Shown here: positions 8,890 to 18,600 of the stretch, piece after piece
Numbering within the stretch: the stretch's first letter is position 1
Layout of the letters: the number at the start of each line of letters is the position of its first letter
Assembly: GCF_965229315.1 (NCBI RefSeq)
Contig: NZ_CBDDJA010000002.1
Coordinates: 1,178,001 to 1,242,000, forward strand
Direction of reading: 5' to 3'
DNA length: 64,000 nt
Origin: Pelomonas sp965229315
Lineage (GTDB): Bacteria > Pseudomonadota > Gammaproteobacteria > Burkholderiales > Burkholderiaceae_C
Position numbers and translations under genes: made by a program
Notes under the pieces: model-generated
Databases searched by the model: none
Told to the model about the DNA's origin: nothing
Seen by the model: only the letters and a program-made list of their open reading frames with translations

Positions 8890-10530
8890 TCACTGACGCT
8901 GCAACAGCACCAGGCCGGCCGTGCCGCTGCGGTCCGTCGGGCGCTTGACCTGGGCGACGACCTGCCAGCCGCGAGGCGTCGGCTGCCCGGCGCTGATGAC
9001 GGCATGCCGGCAGGTCGATGCCTCCAGCGCGCCGCGGCCCTGGACCTGCCAGCCGCCATGCCACTCCAGCGCCGCCAGCGTGGCGAGGTTCTGGCCGGGC
9101 GCGGCCAGGCACTGGGCGCTGGCCGGCATGCGGGCCTTCAGCCGCGCCACCAGCGGCGCCAGGCTGCGGGCGTAGTCCAGCGGCGGCAGCAGCAGGCTCA
9201 TGACCAGCAGCCAGCCCAGAGCGACACCTCCCGCGGGCAGTGCCAGGCTCTTCCACAGCGCATGCCGGTGGCGCGCCGTGCGCCAGCGCACCAGGGCCAG
9301 CCAGGCGGCCGTCGCCGCGATGGCCAGCAGCAGCGCGACGGCGCTGAACTCCGGCTCGAAGCCCTCGGCCAGCCGGCGCAGGTTGGCCAGCGGGCGTGGC
9401 GGCCAGCCCGTGTGCATGGACAGGTAGTAGAGCCAGAAGAACAGCGCCGCCGCGCTGAAGAAGAACACGGAGAACCAGTCTACGGCCGCGGAGAACCCGC
9501 GGCTCAGCGTCGGCAGCGCGAAGGCGGCGAGGATGGCCAGCGACGGCAGGGCGAGCAGCAGCGCGCGCTCCGAGCCATCCATGGCGATGCAGGCGGCCAG
9601 TGGCACCAGCAGCGCGATGGCCGGCACCGTGATGTGCCGGCGCAGGCCATGCCTGCGCCAGCGCCACAGCGTCCACAGTGCCAGCGGCCCGGCGGGCCAG
9701 CAGAACCACGCCAGCAGGCTGAGCAGCGAGCCCACCTGCACGTCGTGCCGCACGCGCCAGGCCCAGCCGTCGAACGCCCAGGCTGCCAGCACGGCCAGCG
9801 CCAGCGCACCGATCAGCCAGATGCGCTGCGTCTTGGCCTCGTCGTAGCTGGAGCGGTGGTTCAGCAGCACGCCCAGCAGGCCCAGCATGCAGGCCACCGC
9901 GGGCGCTCCGCTGGCGGCCAGCACGGGCAGCGACAGGATCACCGCGGCCCGCGAGCGCCCACGGCGATAGGGCGCCGCCGCCAGCCCGTACAGGTAGACC
10001 GACACGGCCAGCAGCTGCACCAGCTCCGGCGTCGTCTCGTGACCCAGTTGCAGCAGGCCCAGCGATGCCATCAGCGCCAGCAGCGCGCCATCGGCCAGCG
10101 CACGGGCGTAGTCGACGGCCTGGGCTTCGCCGCCGAAAGCGAAGGCCACCGGCTGCGCGGCGTCGGTGCGCGCGAGGTGAAGGCAGGTGTACCAGACGGC
10201 CACCAGCACGCCCACCAGCACCAGTGCATACGGCAGCCGGGCTGCGATCGGGGCGTCCAGAAAAGGCAGCGCCTTGATCGCGAGCGCGCCCAGCCAGTAG
10301 GGCAGGGGGCCGCCTTCGGCCGGGATGCCGGCGATGGCCGGCTGCCACCACGGGGCGCGGCCCTCGGCAATGCTGGCCATGAAGCCGAAGGACGTCAGGT
10401 CGGCATTGCGCCACGGGTCGCGGCCGAAGATGCCGGGCAGCACGTAGGCCGCGCACAGCAGCAGCAGGGCCAGGCGGGGCAGGCGCTCGACGCCGCGCTC
10501 GGCGACGATGGCGGGAGTGGGGAGGTTCAC
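8890..10530 (-). CDS. polytopic membrane protein, ArnT/PMT-type glycosyltransferase-like
   Basis: A 546-residue protein with about a dozen hydrophobic segments and a soluble C-terminal part of about 120 residues. Near the N-terminus, FGRDPWRNADLTS resembles the first-loop Asp motif of PMT/ArnT (GT-C) transferases, which move sugars from undecaprenyl carriers; an EGGPLPYWLGALAIK segment fits the second conserved loop. Substrate unknown. The start is GTG 10530 with no clear ribosome site, so the N-terminus may be off by a few residues. It stands alone, convergent with phoR and downstream of rpmE2. Confidence 0.72.
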   Translation of the reverse strand: MNLPTPAIVAERGVERLPRLALLLLCAAYVLPGIFGRDPWRNADLTSFGFMASIAEGRAPWWQPAIAGIPAEGGPLPYWLGALAIKALPFLDAPIAARLPYALVLVGVLVAVWYTCLHLARTDAAQPVAFAFGGEAQAVDYARALADGALLALMASLGLLQLGHETTPELVQLLAVSVYLYGLAAAPYRRGRSRAAVILSLPVLAASGAPAVACMLGLLGVLLNHRSSYDEAKTQRIWLIGALALAVLAAWAFDGWAWRVRHDVQVGSLLSLLAWFCWPAGPLALWTLWRWRRHGLRRHITVPAIALLVPLAACIAMDGSERALLLALPSLAILAAFALPTLSRGFSAAVDWFSVFFFSAAALFFWLYYLSMHTGWPPRPLANLRRLAEGFEPEFSAVALLLAIAATAAWLALVRWRTARHRHALWKSLALPAGGVALGWLLVMSLLLPPLDYARSLAPLVARLKARMPASAQCLAAPGQNLATLAALEWHGGWQVQGRGALEASTCRHAVISAGQPTPRGWQVVAQVKRPTDRSGTAGLVLLQRQ

Positions 10531-10604
10531 GCGCGAAAGTTCGATGGAACGGCCGGCATGATGCCGTCAAACGGCGTCACGCATGAAAAATGGGCCCAAA
10601 AGCA

Positions 10605-10628
10605 AAAGGGCAGCGAATGCTGCCCTTT
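10605..10628 (-). terminator. intrinsic terminator of rpmE2
   Basis: On the minus strand a perfect 10-bp stem (AAAGGGCAGC / GCTGCCCTTT, 4-base loop) runs into TTTTGCTTTT about 30 bases past the rpmE2 stop. Confidence 0.9.
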
Positions 10629-10659
10629 GACGTTGGTGCGGCGGAACAGCCGCAACCCA

Positions 10660-10911
10660 TCACTTCTTGAGGTGAGCGAACTTGTTGCGGAACTTCTCGA
10701 CGCGACCACCGAGGTTGTCGATGCTCTTTTGCGTGCCCGTGTAGAAGGGGTGCGACTCGCTGGTGGTTTCCAGCTTCACCAGCGGCAGCTTCTTGCCGTC
10801 GATCTCGATGGAGTCCTTCGTCTGCAGCGTGGAGCGCGTGACGAACTGGAAACCGTTGGACTGGTCGACGAACACGACGTCGCGATAGTTGGGGTGAATG
10901 CCTTCTTTCAT
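10660..10911 (-). CDS. rpmE2: 50S ribosomal protein L31 type B
   Basis: An 83-residue ribosomal protein starting MKEGIHPNYRDVVFVDQSNG. It lacks the CxxC zinc ligands of the type A form, so it is the zinc-independent paralogue normally induced by zinc starvation. The conserved SHPFYTGTQKS and C-terminal FRNKFAHLKK are present. ATG 10911 has AAGAGG five bases upstream. Its likely -10 (TACAAT, minus strand 11021-11016) lies in the loop of the rho terminator. Confidence 0.95.
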   Translation of the reverse strand: MKEGIHPNYRDVVFVDQSNGFQFVTRSTLQTKDSIEIDGKKLPLVKLETTSESHPFYTGTQKSIDNLGGRVEKFRNKFAHLKK

Positions 10912-11005
10912 GGGAACCTCTTGGCCGCTGGGGCTTGTTTGTCGGGAGCCACGCCAACGATGTGAATCGCTTGGTCGGCGCACTTTCCGAAGGTGTCTGG
11001 GGCGG

Positions 11006-11029
11006 AAAACCCGCGATTGTAGCGGGCTT
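11006..11029 (-). terminator. probable rho-gene terminator whose loop holds TACAAT
   Basis: On the minus strand AAGCCCGC-TACAATC-GCGGGTTTTCC forms a five-GC-pair stem extended by a wobble and an A-T pair, followed by TTTT, about 30 bases past the rho stop. The loop is a good -10 hexamer for rpmE2, so the element may be both terminator and promoter. Confidence 0.5.
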
Positions 11030-11057
11030 CCTGGCGGTTTGGCTAGCCGGGCTGAAG

Positions 11058-12323
11058 TTACCCGCCGCGCCGCATCATGTCGAAGAAGTCCAGGTTGTTC
11101 TTCGACGCCTTCATCTTGTCGAGGATGAACTCCATCGCCTCGATCTCGTCCATGTTGTAGAGCAGCTTGCGCAGGATCCAGCTCTTTTGCAGGATCTCGG
11201 GCTTGAGCAGCAACTCCTCGCGGCGCGTGCTGGACTTGTTGATGAGGATGGACGGGTAGACGCGCTTTTCGGCCATGCGGCGATCCAGATGGATTTCGCA
11301 GTTGCCCGTGCCCTTGAATTCCTCGTAGATCACCTGGTCCATCAGCGAGCCGGTGTCGACCAGCGCCGTGCCGATGATGGTCAGCGAGCCGCCTTCCTCG
11401 ATGTTGCGCGCCGCGCCGAAGAAGCGCTTGGGGCGCTGCAGCGCGTTGGAGTCCAGGCCGCCCGACATGACCTTGCCCGATGACGGCAGCACGTTGTTGT
11501 ACGCGCGGGCCAGGCGGGTGATCGAGTCCAGCAGGATGATCACGTCCTTCTTCAGCTCCACCAGGCGCTTGGCGCGCTCGATGACCATCTCGGCCACCTG
11601 CACGTGGCGGGCGGCGGGCTCGTCGAAGGTCGAGCTGATGACCTCGCCGCGCACCGTGCGGATCATCTCGGTCACTTCTTCCGGGCGCTCGTCGACGAGC
11701 AGCACGATGAGGTGGCAGTCCGGCGCGTTGGCGACGAGGGCATGCGCGATGCTCTTCATCATCTCGGTCTTGCCGGTCTTGGGCTGGGCGACGATCAGCG
11801 CGCGCTGGCCTTTGCCCAGAGGCGCCACCAGGTCGACGATGCGGCCGGTGATGTTCTCTTCGCCCTTGAACCCTTCACGCTCGAGCTTGAACTGCTCCTT
11901 GGGGAACAAGGGCGTCAGGTTCTCGAACATGATCTTGTTCTTGCTCTCCTCCGGCGTCTGGTTGTTGACGCGGTCGACCTTGACCAGCGCGAAGTAGCGT
12001 TCGCCGTCCTTGGGCACGCGCACCTCGCCTTCCACCAGGTCACCGGTGTGCAGGTTGAAGCGGCGGATCTGGCTGGGCGACAGGTAGATGTCGTCCGTGG
12101 AGGCCATGTAGCTGGCCTCGATCGAGCGCAGGAAGCCGAAGCCGTCAGGCAGGACTTCAAGCACGCCATCGCCAAAGACCTGCTCGCCGGCCTTGGCGCG
12201 CTTCTTCATGATGGCGAACATCAGCTCCTGCTTGCGCAGGCGGCTGACGTTGTCGATCTCCAGTTCCTCGCCCATCGTGATGAGGGCGGAAACGTGGAGC
12301 GCTTTGAGTTCGGAAAGATGCAT
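11058..12323 (-). CDS. rho: transcription termination factor Rho
   Basis: A 421-residue hexameric RNA helicase. Starting at ATG 12323 gives MHLSELKALHVSALITMGEE, the standard Rho N-terminus. The cold-shock-like RNA-binding domain (about 50-125) contains LEVLPDGFGFLRS. Walker A is QPKTGKT near 180-187, Walker B is DVIILLDSITRLARAYN, and the Q-loop region is SSGKVMSGGLDSNAL. It is downstream of trxA with a leader of about 250 bases; a similar trxA-leader-rho layout in E. coli allows autoregulation. Confidence 0.98.
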   Translation of the reverse strand: MHLSELKALHVSALITMGEELEIDNVSRLRKQELMFAIMKKRAKAGEQVFGDGVLEVLPDGFGFLRSIEASYMASTDDIYLSPSQIRRFNLHTGDLVEGEVRVPKDGERYFALVKVDRVNNQTPEESKNKIMFENLTPLFPKEQFKLEREGFKGEENITGRIVDLVAPLGKGQRALIVAQPKTGKTEMMKSIAHALVANAPDCHLIVLLVDERPEEVTEMIRTVRGEVISSTFDEPAARHVQVAEMVIERAKRLVELKKDVIILLDSITRLARAYNNVLPSSGKVMSGGLDSNALQRPKRFFGAARNIEEGGSLTIIGTALVDTGSLMDQVIYEEFKGTGNCEIHLDRRMAEKRVYPSILINKSSTRREELLLKPEILQKSWILRKLLYNMDEIEAMEFILDKMKASKNNLDFFDMMRRGG

Positions 12324-12576
12324 GGGTGAACACCCGTCAGGGGCCGCAGCGCCAGCCAAGGCGCAACGGCGAATCCACGGCCGCCCCTGGAATGACCGAA
12401 AGGCTACCGTTCAGACATCGAACGGCGCGACTTCAGACGACATGCGTTGGGGAGGGGGAGCCGAGGCCACGCTGGCTGGGCTCCCGATCCAAGATCGAGA
12501 AGCCCGGGGCGTGGTGGCTTTGGCTGCTGCAGCGGGGCGCCGGGAGGCGCAGCGTGCGCTGCAGCAGTTGGACGCG

Positions 12577-12607
12577 ATTATAGGTTCGCGTCGAGGAATG
12601 CGGTCAA
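12577..12607 (-). promoter_or_regulatory. rho promoter across the end of trxA
   Basis: On the minus strand TTGACC (12607-12602) and TATAAT (12582-12577) are separated by 19 bp. The -35 lies inside the trxA coding end and the -10 contains the trxA TAA stop; the preceding Leu codon is CTA, needed for TATAAT. The start site would be near 12570, giving a rho leader of about 247 bases. Confidence 0.6.
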
Positions 12608-12907
12608 CTGGGCCTTGGAAAGGGCGCCGACCTTGGTGGCGGCGAGCTGGCCGTCCTTGAACAGCATCAGTGTCGGGATGCCACGGATGCCGAACTTGGC
12701 GGGCACTTCACGGTTCTCGTCGACGTTCATCTTGGCGACTTGCAGCTTGTCGCCGTAGCCGGTAGCCACTTCGTCGAGGATGGGGGCGATCATCTTGCAC
12801 GGGCCGCACCACTCGGCCCAGTAGTCCACCAGGACCGGCTTGCCGGACTTGATCACGTCGTTGTCGAACGACGCGTCGGAAACATGTTTGATCAGTTCGC
12901 TGCTCAT
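12578..12907 (-). CDS. trxA: thioredoxin 1
   Basis: A 109-residue thioredoxin with active site WCGPC (Cys34, Cys37), the upstream VLVDYWAEW strand and the cis-proline segment RGIPTLMLF. It reduces protein disulfides using thioredoxin reductase. The start is ATG 12907; AAGGA lies about 12 bases upstream and MSSELIKHVSD is a usual N-terminus. It is upstream of rho and divergent from addB. Its last codons are overlaid by the rho promoter. Confidence 0.97.
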   Translation of the reverse strand: MSSELIKHVSDASFDNDVIKSGKPVLVDYWAEWCGPCKMIAPILDEVATGYGDKLQVAKMNVDENREVPAKFGIRGIPTLMLFKDGQLAATKVGALSKAQLTAFLDANL

Positions 12908-12950
12908 GGAGTGGGTCCTTGGCCTGAAAGGGAGTGGCGGCCGCCGTGTT

Positions 12951-12995
12951 GGCGCTGTCCACAAAGGCAAAATGATTTTGACACAGCGCCTTTGT
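12951..12995. repeat. overlapping inverted repeats between trxA and addB
   Basis: Two perfect 8-bp inverted repeats interleave here: GGCGCTGT (12951-12958) with ACAGCGCC (12983-12990), and ACAAAGGC (12961-12968) with GCCTTTGT (12988-12995). Inside is the palindrome AAAATGATTTT (12969-12979), and TTGACA occurs at 12978-12983. This is the divergent promoter region; the symmetry suggests an operator, but no regulator or complete promoter can be assigned. Confidence 0.4.
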
Positions 12996-13053
12996 CCGGA
13001 CAGCCGCAAGGTTGGGCGGCGAAGGCGGAAGACTTGAGGGCGGGAGGCCTGGA

Positions 13054-15621
13054 TTGCAAGCCTTGGATCTCGGCCTCGCGGCCGGTGAAGACATCGACAC
13101 CTTCTGGCGCCGCGTCGCCAGCACCTGCGCCGGCTGGCTGGCTGCGCAGGGCGCGAGCCCGCGTGACGCGGTGCTGCTGCTGCCGTTCGCCCAGCAACTC
13201 GCCCCGGCCCGTCGTGCCTGGCTGGCCCGTGGCGGCTGGCAGCCGCTGCTCGCGACCACGCGCAGCCTCGCATCCGCCCTTGGCCCCACACCGCTGCCGA
13301 TGCCGGAGCAGATCAGCGGCGACGCGCCGGTCGACGCGCTCGCCGCCGACAGGCTGCTGAGCGAGCAGACCTGGGCGCAGGCGCTCAAGCACGACGAGCC
13401 GCGCGCCTACCGGCTGGCGCTGGCCCGCCTGGTCGAGACGGCGCATGCCTTCCAGCGCGCCGCCGGCCAGCGCGACCCGGCCGCGCGCTCTGCCTGGTTC
13501 GACGCGGCCCGCCAGCACCTGGTGGCGGACGCCGTCGGCGGGACCGAGCGCGCGCTGACCTGGGTGGCGCTGGAGTGGGCCGCGGCCGACGACCGCGTGC
13601 CGGCCACCGATGCGCTGTTCCGCCACCGCCCCAGCGCCTGGATCGCGCTGCAGGCCGGCGGCCCCGACCCGCTCGCGCAGGCCCTGCTCGCGCAAGCCGC
13701 CGTCCCGGCGTTGTGGCTGAACGCCGACCTCGACCTGGACCAACTCGCCGAGCCCGCTGCCCGCGTCGAGGAAGCCTTGTGCGCCGACTTCGAATCCCTG
13801 GCCCAGGCCAGCGCCGTCGCCGTGTTGCAGCACCTGGCGGCCGGCCGAGCGCCGGTTGCGGTGATCGCGCAGGACCGCGTCGTGGTGCGCCGCGTGCGGG
13901 CGTTGCTCGGGCGCCAGGGCGTGCCGCTGCATGACGAGACCGGCTGGACGCTGGCGACCACACCCGCCGCCTCCACGCTGATGGCCCTGCTGCGCGCGGC
14001 GCTGTGCGGTGGCGCGGTGGACGACTGGCTCGCCTGGCTCAAGCTCAGCGCGGAGCCGTCCGCCGCGCTGGATGCGCTGGATGCGCTCGAAGCGCTGTGC
14101 CGGCGCCACCGCATCCGCCGCGCCGAGTCGCTGGACGCATGGGACAAGCTGCCCGCCAAGGCGCTGTGGCAGGCCAGGCGTCAGGCGCTCGCGCCGCTCG
14201 GCAGCGGCGGCCGGCGTCCGCTGGTTCAGTGGCTCTTCGACCTCAAGCGCGCGCTCGGCGCCGAGCCGCTGGCCGGGCTGGAGGGCAGCGCCGGCGTGCT
14301 GGACGCGCTCTGGCTGTCCCGCAACCCCTGGCCGGGCAGCGCGCATGAGGACGTGCTGAAAAGCGCCCGGCTGGACGGCAGTGGGTTCCTCGCCTGGGTG
14401 AGCGACGTGCTCGAAGCCGGGCAGTTCACCCCGGAAGACGCCGGCCATGCCCCGGTCGTCATCACGCCGCTGGTGCGGGCCATGCTGCGGCCCTTCGGGG
14501 CCCTCGTGCTGCCCGGTGCCGATGCCGACACGCTGGGCCGCCCGGGCCGGTCACTGAGCCTGCTCAGCGACGCCGATGCCGCCGCGCTGGGCCTGCCCAC
14601 GCAGGCCCGGCAGCGCGAAGCCGAGGCGCAGGCCTTTTCGCAGGCGCTGCGTGCGCCGGCGCTGACGCTGCTGCGCTGCACGCGGGCCGGCGCCGAGCCA
14701 CTGTCGCCCAGCCCGTTGATCGAGCGCCTGGTCGCTGCCGCCCGCCGCGCCGGGCGCGAGTCGCCGCTGCAGCCCTGGGTGGACGAGCGCCAGCCGGTGC
14801 TGATCGCGCCCCAGCCTGTGCTGCGCGCCCGGGCACTGGGGGCGCCGCTGCCGGCCACGCTCAGCGCCAGCGCGGTGGAGGCGCTGCGCCGCTGCCCCTA
14901 CCAGTTCTTCAGCCGCCATGTGCTGGGCCTCCAGGACGCTGACGAACTGGAGGCCGAGGTGCAGAAGCGCGACTACGGCACCTGGCTGCACGCCGTGCTG
15001 CACCGCTTCCACACGCAGCGCGAGCCGGGGGATGTGACGCCTCAATTGCGCGCCGCGGCGCAGGCGGAGAGCCTCGGCCTGGACGAGGCCGACTTCCTGC
15101 CCTGGCACGCCAGCTTCGAGCGCCTGCTGCCGCGCTACGTGCTGTGGCTGGGCCATGCCGAACTCCATGGGCTCACGTTTGCCGACGGCGAGCTGGACCG
15201 CCAATGCAAGCCCTTCGATGGCGCGCTGGCTGACCTCGTGCTGCGTGGCCGCATCGACCGCATCGACACCACGGCCGAGGGCCAGCGTGTGCTGCTGGAC
15301 TACAAGACCGGCAGCGTCACCAGCCTGAAGAGCCGCGTGGCCGAGCCGCTGGAGGACACGCAGATGGCCGTCTACGCGCTGCTGATGGACGCCGCACCCG
15401 ACCTGTCCGCGGCCTACCTGGCGCTGGATGACCCCGGCGGCGTGGTGACCGTGGAGCACCCTGACGTGACCGCCACGGCCGAAGTGCTGCGCGAGGGCCT
15501 GCAGTCCGACCTGCTGCAGCTGCTTCGAGGCGAGCCCATGGTGGCGCTCGGTGAAGGCAGCGCCTGCGAACACTGTGAAGCGCGTGGCCTGTGCCGCCGT
15601 GACGATTGGGCGGCCGCATGA
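13054..15621 (+). CDS. addB: AddB-type PD-(D/E)XK nuclease subunit
   Basis: An 855-residue partner of AddA in double-strand-break processing. The N-terminal two thirds look like an inactivated helicase fold without a Walker A motif, and the C-terminus is a RecB-family nuclease with VLLDYKTG as the DxK core. Four cysteines, C614 (in RRCPYQFF) and C838, C841, C847 (CEHCEARGLC), match the 4Fe-4S staple of AddB nucleases. TTG 13054 is chosen because GGGAGG lies 6-7 bases upstream; a TTG at 13012 has no such site. The stop overlaps addA as ATGA. Confidence 0.88.
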   Translation: MQALDLGLAAGEDIDTFWRRVASTCAGWLAAQGASPRDAVLLLPFAQQLAPARRAWLARGGWQPLLATTRSLASALGPTPLPMPEQISGDAPVDALAADRLLSEQTWAQALKHDEPRAYRLALARLVETAHAFQRAAGQRDPAARSAWFDAARQHLVADAVGGTERALTWVALEWAAADDRVPATDALFRHRPSAWIALQAGGPDPLAQALLAQAAVPALWLNADLDLDQLAEPAARVEEALCADFESLAQASAVAVLQHLAAGRAPVAVIAQDRVVVRRVRALLGRQGVPLHDETGWTLATTPAASTLMALLRAALCGGAVDDWLAWLKLSAEPSAALDALDALEALCRRHRIRRAESLDAWDKLPAKALWQARRQALAPLGSGGRRPLVQWLFDLKRALGAEPLAGLEGSAGVLDALWLSRNPWPGSAHEDVLKSARLDGSGFLAWVSDVLEAGQFTPEDAGHAPVVITPLVRAMLRPFGALVLPGADADTLGRPGRSLSLLSDADAAALGLPTQARQREAEAQAFSQALRAPALTLLRCTRAGAEPLSPSPLIERLVAAARRAGRESPLQPWVDERQPVLIAPQPVLRARALGAPLPATLSASAVEALRRCPYQFFSRHVLGLQDADELEAEVQKRDYGTWLHAVLHRFHTQREPGDVTPQLRAAAQAESLGLDEADFLPWHASFERLLPRYVLWLGHAELHGLTFADGELDRQCKPFDGALADLVLRGRIDRIDTTAEGQRVLLDYKTGSVTSLKSRVAEPLEDTQMAVYALLMDAAPDLSAAYLALDDPGGVVTVEHPDVTATAEVLREGLQSDLLQLLRGEPMVALGEGSACEHCEARGLCRRDDWAAA

Positions 15622-18600
15622 GCTACGCCTACTACGCCGACGGCGCGCTGGTCCGCCGGGAGCGCTTCTACACGCTGGCTTGCGACCCGACGCGCAGCGC
15701 CGTCGTCGAAGCCTGCGCCGGCGCCGGCAAGACCTGGATGCTGGTGTCGCGCATCCTGCGCGCGCTGCTGGCCGGCGCGCAGCCGCAGGAGATCGTCGCC
15801 ATCACCTTCACCCGCAAGGCCGCGGGCGAGATGCGCGAACGGCTGCTGGAGTGGCTGGCGGAATTCGCCTCGGCCGACGAGCCACGACGCGTGGCCGAAC
15901 TGATGGCTCGCGGCATGAGCGAAGCCGAGGCCCGCGCCGCCGCACCCCGATTGGCCGCGCTGCAGGACGAGCTGCTGCGGGGTGGCCGGCCGGTGGAGAT
16001 CCGCACCTTCCACGGCTGGTTCTCGCAGCTGCTGCGTGCGGCGCCACTGGCGGTGCTGCAGGCCGAGGGCTTGTCCGCCGAGCTGCAGCTCATCGAGGAC
16101 GAAGCCGAGCTGATGCCGCAACTGTGGCGGCGCTTCCATGCCCGCGTGCTGGCAGGCGAAGAACTGGCCGCCGCCTTCCAGGCGCTGACCGATACGCGCG
16201 GCCGGCACAACCTGCGCGAATGGCTGCTGGCCGCCTTCGGCAAGCGCGTGGAGCTGCGGCTGGCGTCGCGTGCCGGCGTGCTGGCCGGCAGCCTGCCGGA
16301 CGTGGCCGAGCCCCTGGCCGCGCTCGCGCCGCTTCGACCTCATCTGGCCGCGTTGGCGGTGCAGCTCGGCGGCGCCAAAGGTGTCAAGGCGAAGGACGCG
16401 GCGACCGGCATCGAGCAGGCCTTGGCGCTGTCCGACGAAGCCGCCTTCCCGGCGCTCTGGGCCGCGCTCTTCACCAAGACCGGCACCGCGAAGAAAGGCC
16501 TGGGCGACTCGCCCGCGCAGCTGCACGCCTGCGCCGCGCTGGAGGCCATCGCCTCGGATATCGCGCAGCACGAGGCGGCCGTCGAGCACGCGCGCATGGC
16601 GCAGCTGGCCGAGGTGATGGTGGCCGAGTTCGAGGCGCTGAAGCGCGAGCGCGGCCTCGTCGACATGAACGACCTGGAGCGCGGCGCGCTGGCGCTGCTG
16701 TCCAGGCCCGAGCTGGCCGGCTGGGTGCAGCAGCGGCTGGATGCGCGCGTGCGCCACCTGCTCATCGACGAGTTCCAGGACACCAGCCCGCTGCAGTGGC
16801 AGGCGCTGCACGGCTGGCTCAGCGCCTACGCCGGCGCGGGCGGCGGGCAAATCTCGGTGTTCATCGTCGGCGACCCCAAGCAGAGCATCTACCGCTTCCG
16901 CCGCGCCGAGCCGCGCGTGTTCGCCGCCGCAGGCGACTTCGTGCGCGAGGGCCTGGCCGGCGTGAGCCTGGCCTGCGACCACACGCGGCGCAACGCGCCC
17001 GAGGTGCTGGCGGCGGTGAACGCGGTCTTCGAGGGGCAGATGTCGGGGTTCAGGCCGCACACGACGGAGCAGGACGCTGACGACGCGGCAGGGCTGTTCT
17101 CGCTGGATGGCGAAGCGGCCGCCGCGGCCGACGCCGATGTTGACCCCGACCGCTGGCGCCCCAGCCTGACCGAGCCGCGCGTGGAGGCCGAGGTGGCGCG
17201 GCGTGCGCCGGAGTGCGAGCGCGTGGCCCACGCCATCCGCGCGCTGCTGGCCGAAGGCCTGCGGCCCAAGGACATCTTCGTGCTGGCCCGCAAGCGCGCG
17301 CCGCTGCGCCAGATGGCCGAGGCGCTGCTGGCCGCCGGCATCCCGCACGCCGCGCCCGAGGACAACCGGCTGGCCGACCTGCCCGACGCGCAAGACCTGA
17401 TCGCGCTGCTGGACGCGCTGGCGTCGCCCGGCCATGCGCTGTCGCTGGCGCGCGCGCTGCGCAGCCCGCTGTTCGGCGTCGACGAGGCGGACCTGCTGCA
17501 GTTGGCGGCCGCCGCCGGCACGGCCGCCTGGCTGGGCGCCGCGCCGCGTGACCGCCGCAGCTGGTGGACGGCGCTGGCGGAGCTGGGCGACACCAGCCCC
17601 GCGCTCGCTCGCGCCCGCCGGCTGCTGCTGGCCTGGCGCGAGGCCGCCACTCGCTGCACGCCGCACGAGCTGCTGGACCGCATCGTCCACGAGGGCGAGT
17701 TGATCCCACGCGTGCTGGCCACGGCGCCGCCGTCGGAAGCACCGCAGCGCCTGCGCACCATCAACGCGCTGCTGCAGGCCGCACTGGAACTGGACGGTGG
17801 GCGCTTTGCCGAGCTGTACGGCTTCGTGCGGGCGCTCAAGAGCCGCAGCCCCAAGCTGCTGCCCGCGCCGGCCGACGACGCTGTGCAGCTGCTGACCGTG
17901 CACGGCGCCAAGGGTCTGGAGGCCGAGGTCGTCATCCTGCTGGATGCCGATGCCGCGCCGCCGCGCGCCGAGACGCTGTCGCTGGCCTGCGACTGGCCCG
18001 TCGAGTCGCCGGCACCGGCGCGGCTGGCCTTCCTGGTGTCCGAACGCCGCCCACCGCCGGCGCTGGCCCAGCTCGTCGAGGATGAGCGCATGCTGCGGGA
18101 GCGCGAGGAGCTGAACGCGCTCTATGTGGCGATGACGCGGGCGCGGCGGCGGCTCATCGTCAGCCGCACACCGCCTCGGCGAGGCACCCCCGATGCAAGT
18201 TGGTGGGCACGGTTGTCACCGCTGGCCCGGCCGCTGGCGGTGACGGCCGGTGATGACGCGCCGTTGGACCTGCCCGCACCCTGGCATTGGCCGCTGCCCG
18301 TCTGGGCCGCGCCGCCCGCGCCGGTGGCCACGGGCGAGGCGCGCGATGCGGCGCAGGCCAACCTCGGCGAGGCGCTGCACCGCGTGCTGGAGTGGGCGAG
18401 CGCTGCGGGCCAGACACAGCCGCTAGGCGCGCTGATCGCTGCATCCGGCCAGGCCTTTGCGCTGGATGCCGCGGCCCGCGAGCGCCTGGCCACGGCGGCC
18501 GACGCCATCCTGCAAAGCGCCGACTGCCGACCGTTCTTCGACCCGGCCCGCCTGCGCTGGGCGGGCAACGAGGTTGCCGTCAACGCCGCCGGCGAGGAGC

